The position numbers and the translations under genes were made by a program. Positions 58,816 to 64,000 of a DNA stretch of 64,000 nucleotides are shown piece after piece (position 1 is the stretch's first letter; each line of letters begins with the position of its first letter). This DNA comes from Apostichopus japonicus (Eukaryota > Echinodermata > Holothuroidea > Aspidochirotida > Stichopodidae): contig NC_092577.1 of assembly GCF_037975245.1 (NCBI RefSeq), forward strand, positions 36,388,898-36,452,897, read 5' to 3'. The notes below the pieces were generated by a model. It made no database searches. It saw only the letters and a list, made by a program, of their open reading frames with translations, and was not told where the DNA came from.

Positions 58816-61204
58816 CATTCATGCCACTACTGCACTAGAAAGTGACGAATACAAGTCTGTGACAGGAAGAAACTTCAAAATTTAGTTCTAGCAAAGTGAC
58901 GAATGTGTGATGAATGTGTGACGAATGTCTAAAATTAACTGAAAATGACATGACATAACGACGAATATGTTTACACTAAAATTACTACTTTGTAAGAAAT
59001 TTTTCGATTAGCAACAAACATGACAACTCAAAGTTCTATTTGTTATATTTAAAATATTGACAACCTTCGGTACAAAAAAACCTTTTTTAATTACGCTATA
59101 CTAAAGTCAAAATGTGAAAATCTTTAGAGCGCGTTTTCTCAAAACTCACATTTTGAACATTCGTCACTACGCCAGAACGGGGACGATATGTTCCAAACGA
59201 TCGGTTATGAAATAATGAAGAACAAACCTATGCTGAACTCATGGTACAGCTATGCTACTTTTTTATTATTATTATAATTGTCATCTGTAATGAGGGTAGT
59301 CCTTCTCAGTGCAGCCAGAGGAGTCCTTTGGTGATTCAATGTCCGCGGTATACTAAAATTCATAGCAACAGTTTGCCAAGTTTCGTGGAACTATATTGCC
59401 ATGGGCCGTAGATACGGCTATAAGGTCGACCTCTATTAATTATGTTCGCGATTGGAGCCTAGTCTGTTTGAGTGTAGCATACGTATTTTTAAAGCCCTAT
59501 TAGCTTACACACTAAATCTCAAAACTAATGTGGTCTGTAAGTCTAGATAGAAGTTCGAACTAGCTACGCTGCCCATCACTGGATAGCTGACAAGTTGTAG
59601 TAGGAACATACGCATTTGTTGCTATGAGAGCCCGACGTTTACGTCATTTGTAAACAGACCTCCTTACTCAGTAGTAAACAATTTTCGTACGCTGCTCGTG
59701 GCAGGCCTAAATGGGTCTAAAATTGTCTCAATTTATCCAATTTGTGCACCACAAGTACTTCCATTCCTGATTTTAAGCATGCTAGCCAGAAGAAAAAAAA
59801 CAGATCTTGATTGATAACATATAAAAAAAAGGGTTATCCTGCTGCTTTTGGCACTTTTTACTAAGAACAACTCTCTGATGGATTGATATAGACTCCAACT
59901 GGAGTATACCATCTTAAATATATATGTCCTTTAAGGGGCAACAAACTTGGCTCTCTTACAGAAGTCGGTTAGGTTGGAAAGCATTCACTTAGATGCCGTC
60001 ATTTACATGTGAAGGCATGGAAGGCGAGGGTTTCGATTAATTACAGTCACAATTCCTGGAAGAGAAGTAAAATCTGTTTCCACTTGAATGACCAGTCCGT
60101 TCTGAACGTGCATCATTGTTCACAGGTTCAGTAAATGACATAACCAGGACATTACTGCATCATAGCCAATGTAAGAATTAAACGACAAGCAAAATTATTC
60201 ATTATCAGTAGGAGTAAAGAGAAAAATGTGTAACAGCGAAGTATTTAAGTATAAGGTATTCTGAAAACAATGTTCATGACTTGCACGGTTTGAAATATCA
60301 ATTTGTTCTTGAATAAACGAAAAATGAAGACGAATATTGTTAATATAAGCTTCCAATTGTATTTCATAAATTGTGTATTCCATTTTATACTGAATCGTAC
60401 TAACATGATAAACTTTGAGTTATATCATTTATTCCATAGTTAGGAGATATTAACGTTATTCTAAATGATTCCTTGTGTAATTTTGTTCCTGTCGAATATG
60501 TACCAAGAGCAAACGAAGCGTTAATAATATTGCTGCTTTACACCTGAAGGTCGTTGACCAAAAAAAAGAAACAAAGGTCACAAAGTATACTTTTACATGA
60601 TTTGAAATTAAACTTAGCATTGCAATTGACAAGAATATAATGAATACAAAGCAGCTTCAGATTTGAAATATTGCTTGTTTATACCTAAAGGTCTTTAACC
60701 AGAATAAAGAACTTACATCACAAAATCGTGGGAACTTAGTCATTTCTGAATTGCCAGGGTCTTGTGCAAATATACAGCTCAGTTTATGATCACATTTTTA
60801 AGCAATTCAATGATCATGGTATTTGCCACTGTTGTAAAGTTTGAGCCCTCGATGAGAGCCGTTGGCATTGTTTGTTAGGCCGGATTAAACAGACGGTGAA
60901 ATGGGCATCCCTGGGCATGATCTACGAAGGGACACGGAACCTTTGTTCGGACTGTACACACTAACCTTAGTAATGTAAGCATATGGAAGCTGTCAAAAGT
61001 GAAAGATGACGTAAGCCGTCATGGTAGGGATCGGTTTGTATATGTTAATAATGCAAAGCAAATTGCAGGTTTATTTAGGTCTTTAGTGTGTTACAACTTA
61101 CCAATGTTATAAAAGGAATGCAATGCATCCAAAAATATCGTACTTGCAATAATACTGACTCAGACATTTTGTGTAGTGTACAGTGGATACAAAAAAATAC
61201 TGAA
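58816..61204. other. Intergenic, no gene seen
   Basis: Contains repeated 'gtgacgaatgtg' words (about 58890-58935) and the right arm of the distant inverted repeat. The remainder is featureless. Confidence 0.5.
59158..59189. repeat. Inverted repeat arm, right
   Basis: Reads cattcgtcactacgcc..aacggggacgatat, complementary to 53470-53501 with a few mismatches. Confidence 0.6.
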
Positions 61205-61210
61205 TGCATT

Positions 61211-63589
61211 CAGGGTTCTGCCGCTGCCGGTCGGCGCCGGTCGGGCCCGACCAGCACGCTGAATTACCGACCGCCACAATCTGCCTGAGTGACTTTTCCG
61301 ACCGGCACTTATTTTCGATAGGAACTCCAAAAAACAGCTCCATAGCCGGAGGGTCGAACGTACAGATACAATCTCTTTGAGACTAGGGGAAATCCAGTTC
61401 ATAACTGTTCAAAATATCCAACACATCACAGTGTCATACTTAGTAAAAATTACCAGAGTTCCGCATTCCAGACCAATGACTCTTTTCCGTTTCCAACTCC
61501 CGATCGTACTTTTGATAGTTTCATTTATATATATTTTTATCGCGCGAGACACAGGCACTATCCAGCTAGCTAGTACACATACGGCCGTTAACCTACGTAG
61601 CGGGTGAATTTACATCATATTGCATTGGGCACGAGTGACAAGGGCTGGAAAACCTTGCAAACCGTCCGAACCAGGTTCGCGGGAAATCCGCGATGCTCGC
61701 GGGAAATCCAGCACGGCTGGCGAAAAAAATGGACAAAACAAAGCAAAAATAGAAAAAAAAACGGGACGAAAAACTAAAAAACAAAACACAAAGGACAAAT
61801 AAGTACATCTATAAAAAAAACCAAAAGTAAAATTTCACAAGAAAAGTTTCAGAAACAAAAGGAAAATGTTCAGAGAGCGTGCTCGCAATGTTAGTCACAA
61901 TACCAACGAGTAATGATGTGTCCCACCAACCCACTTACAATGGCTATTTCGCAAGCTTCAGGGTATACGTGTCACACGGACACCCACGGCCCAGCGCGGG
62001 AAGGTTGCTGTAAATCAGCCTCGCGGGGCATGTTTTGAACAATATTGCCATTCCACTTTCTTTTATATTTGTATTGTATGTTGGTTAGTAAACGTTTCTT
62101 TCGTATGAATTTGACTTCAGTGTTCCCACTAAGGTGCGGGATTCCCTTCAACTGACTCAGTAATCCCGCAAAGAAAACATTTGTCTGCTGGAAATCCCCG
62201 CATCGTTTTTTGCATTCGCGATGAGTTTATACTCAATGTACAACTTATTCACTTGACCGTATAGAGCAAAAAAACTGAAAATCAATTGTGTACCAATTGT
62301 GTACGGAAAGGTGGTAGGCTACACCTTTCAAATTTTACGAAAGATCGAGCAAAGCACTTTCGAAAAATTCACGCCAAACTTGCATATCGTACTAAATGCA
62401 ACTAATGTCATGTAAACAAGGCTCTAGTGCATCCATTTATGAATAAACCAGAAGACCACATCTGGTGTTAAGCGGGGGGGGGGGGGGGAAGAAAGTATTT
62501 TCTAGCATTTCCAAAAATACCGATAAAATAATATCCTACCATAGTTAAGTGTATAGCAAATAGCCTAACCACCTCGGCGGTTATAACGGACCTCACGTAA
62601 CTACAAAATCACAACTTATTGTATTTTGCGGAGTTTACGTTTTCTACAAGAACATGGAAACAATATTTAGCATTGAGTTAATCATGCCAAGTGGCCTAGA
62701 ACATGTGATTACAAGGGTAACTTTCATAAAGATGGCCATAGCAAGGGGCCTTGATATCGTGCTATGCGTGTATGGTATGGACTGTGCCTCGTGTTTCATA
62801 GGGTGTGCATGCGGAGGAGTCAGTTGGCTTGAGGTGTGTTTTACTTACCTACAGTAAATGTAACGGGGATATTTTACCTACTTTTCTTGAACGTCTAAGA
62901 TACCATTTCTCATAACTTTACCGATCCTTTACTGACTGACCTAATTAATTCTAGAGTGGAACGAAAATAGTTTACTCCATGAAAAGTTCCCTGGCAACGT
63001 GCCAAAAAATGTTAACAAACAGGTGTTAGACAGGGGATGAGCTCACAGTTGTTTGGCAAGGTACCTGGGAAAATTCGCAGCACATGTACCGTGGTAGTTG
63101 GGTAGGGTTAAACACTGCAGTAATAAACGCTGTTCGAAGGTTCACTGCATGATATCGCGCAGTTGATCGGAGTTATTCACTGGTTTACTCTTTCAATGGA
63201 CCGATTTCATAGGCCCGATATTGATTAAATGAGAGAGAATACATAATTCATTATGATTCGTCTTTATTTGGGAGTGGACTCTCACTCACTGTCCATCTAA
63301 AATTATCATCTCAGCCTGAATGATTTATTTAATAGGCACCACCGGCTGGTCTGTACTCTGGTGCTCCAGATATTTGTCCTAACTTTTTTCACTAATTATG
63401 AAAAATTCCAGACATGAGATCTTATTTCAAAGCTGTCTACACGTGGCTCAGAATACTCGGGAAGGGCCGTTTCCGGCCATCTGGGGGTTTCCAAAACCCA
63501 AAATTTTCTTGTACGCTCCGCGCCAACCGATGGTGGCGCTCCGCTTAGATAGTCCTGCCGGCACTCAATCCACCCTGGGCAGAACCCTG
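61211..63589. mobile_element. DNA transposon, CAGGGTTCTGCC family, copy B
   Basis: Same family as 48980-50750 but in the opposite orientation. Ends are CAGGGTTCTGCC and GGCAGAACCCTG, with TGCATT duplicated on both sides (61205-61210 and 63590-63595). Highly similar to copy A along its length. It has a G run near 62475-62489 where copy A has a short ccccg, and about 598 bp (62670-63267) that copy A lacks. No transposase recognised. Confidence 0.88.
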
Positions 63590-63595
63590 TGCATT

Positions 63596-64000
63596 ATTCA
63601 GACATGTTTTCATATGTACTATACCTTTCATCTGAAAAAATATCACTGAAATACGTCACAAGTATCTTCAGAATATGTTGATACTTCAAGTAAGACCATC
63701 ATCCTAAACTGAATTATAACAAAAGTTAATAATTGAAAGATATTGTAAAATGTACCCTGAAACACTTTAATTTTACAAGTTAAGGAGGTTATAATGATGG
63801 TTATTTCCTGTAGATAACTGTAAGCTTGTTAAAAAACGCTAAGAATTCATTCCTTTACTAATGAAGTGTTGCACTTTTCCATGGAGATATGATAGACAGC
63901 CCTGTTTACATCCACAGCATGGTTCTTCACTTTACACCTCACGTAACAGAGCAAGATGTAAAGAGGTGATTGAATAGCTACAGGAACGTCTTGAACCATT
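63596..64000. other. Window end, no gene seen
   Basis: AT-rich sequence with no supported feature. Confidence 0.5.

Overview
The window is animal genomic DNA: intron-containing genes, weak gene density, AT-rich intergenic sequence and many decayed transposable elements. The gene families present are an arylsulfatase A-like enzyme and very large inducible GTPases of the GVIN/VLIG type, alongside L1-like and CR1/jockey-like retroelement debris, tRNA-derived SINEs, and hAT and TTAA-type DNA transposons. Together these suggest a non-vertebrate deuterostome. An echinoderm, possibly a sea cucumber, is my best guess, but nothing in the sequence fixes the species.

Layout. (1) 192-1604 holds the broken 3' end of a GVIN-type gene and decayed repeats. 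(2) 1605-13215 is GVIN-like gene 1 (minus strand) with its upstream region: one giant exon (1605-6271), a 52-nt exon (7160-7211) and three 120-nt exons on an exact 553-bp period. (3) 14025-20520 has a SINE and five intact exons of an arylsulfatase A-like gene (plus strand). Its 5' catalytic exons are not between the duplicated block and exon 15005. (4) 22615-27760 is a tandem/inverted repeat field split by a 4.2-kb hAT element with 8-bp target duplications. (5) 27936-32577 is a SINE followed by AT-rich sequence with a palindromic minisatellite. (6) 32578-48816 is GVIN-like gene 2, paralogous to block (2) and in the same orientation, with the same exon plan and several lineage-specific insertions. 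(7) 48909-52314 is a TTAA-flanked element with a THAP-domain exon, interrupted by a nested element (CAGGGTTCTGCC ends, 6-bp target duplication). (8) 52315-61210 is retroelement debris, a strong hairpin and repeats. (9) 61211-63589 is a second, inverted copy of the CAGGG element.

The most interesting biology is the GVIN pair. In both paralogs the small 5' exons join to the giant GTPase exon in compatible phases (0-0 for the 120-nt exons, 0-1 for the 52-nt exon, then a phase-1 acceptor). This predicts a variable, modular acidic N-terminus on an immune-type giant GTPase. The two giant exons also look mosaic: blocks of near-identical DNA alternate with clearly diverged blocks. The arylsulfatase lies between the two GVIN genes but shows no functional link to them.
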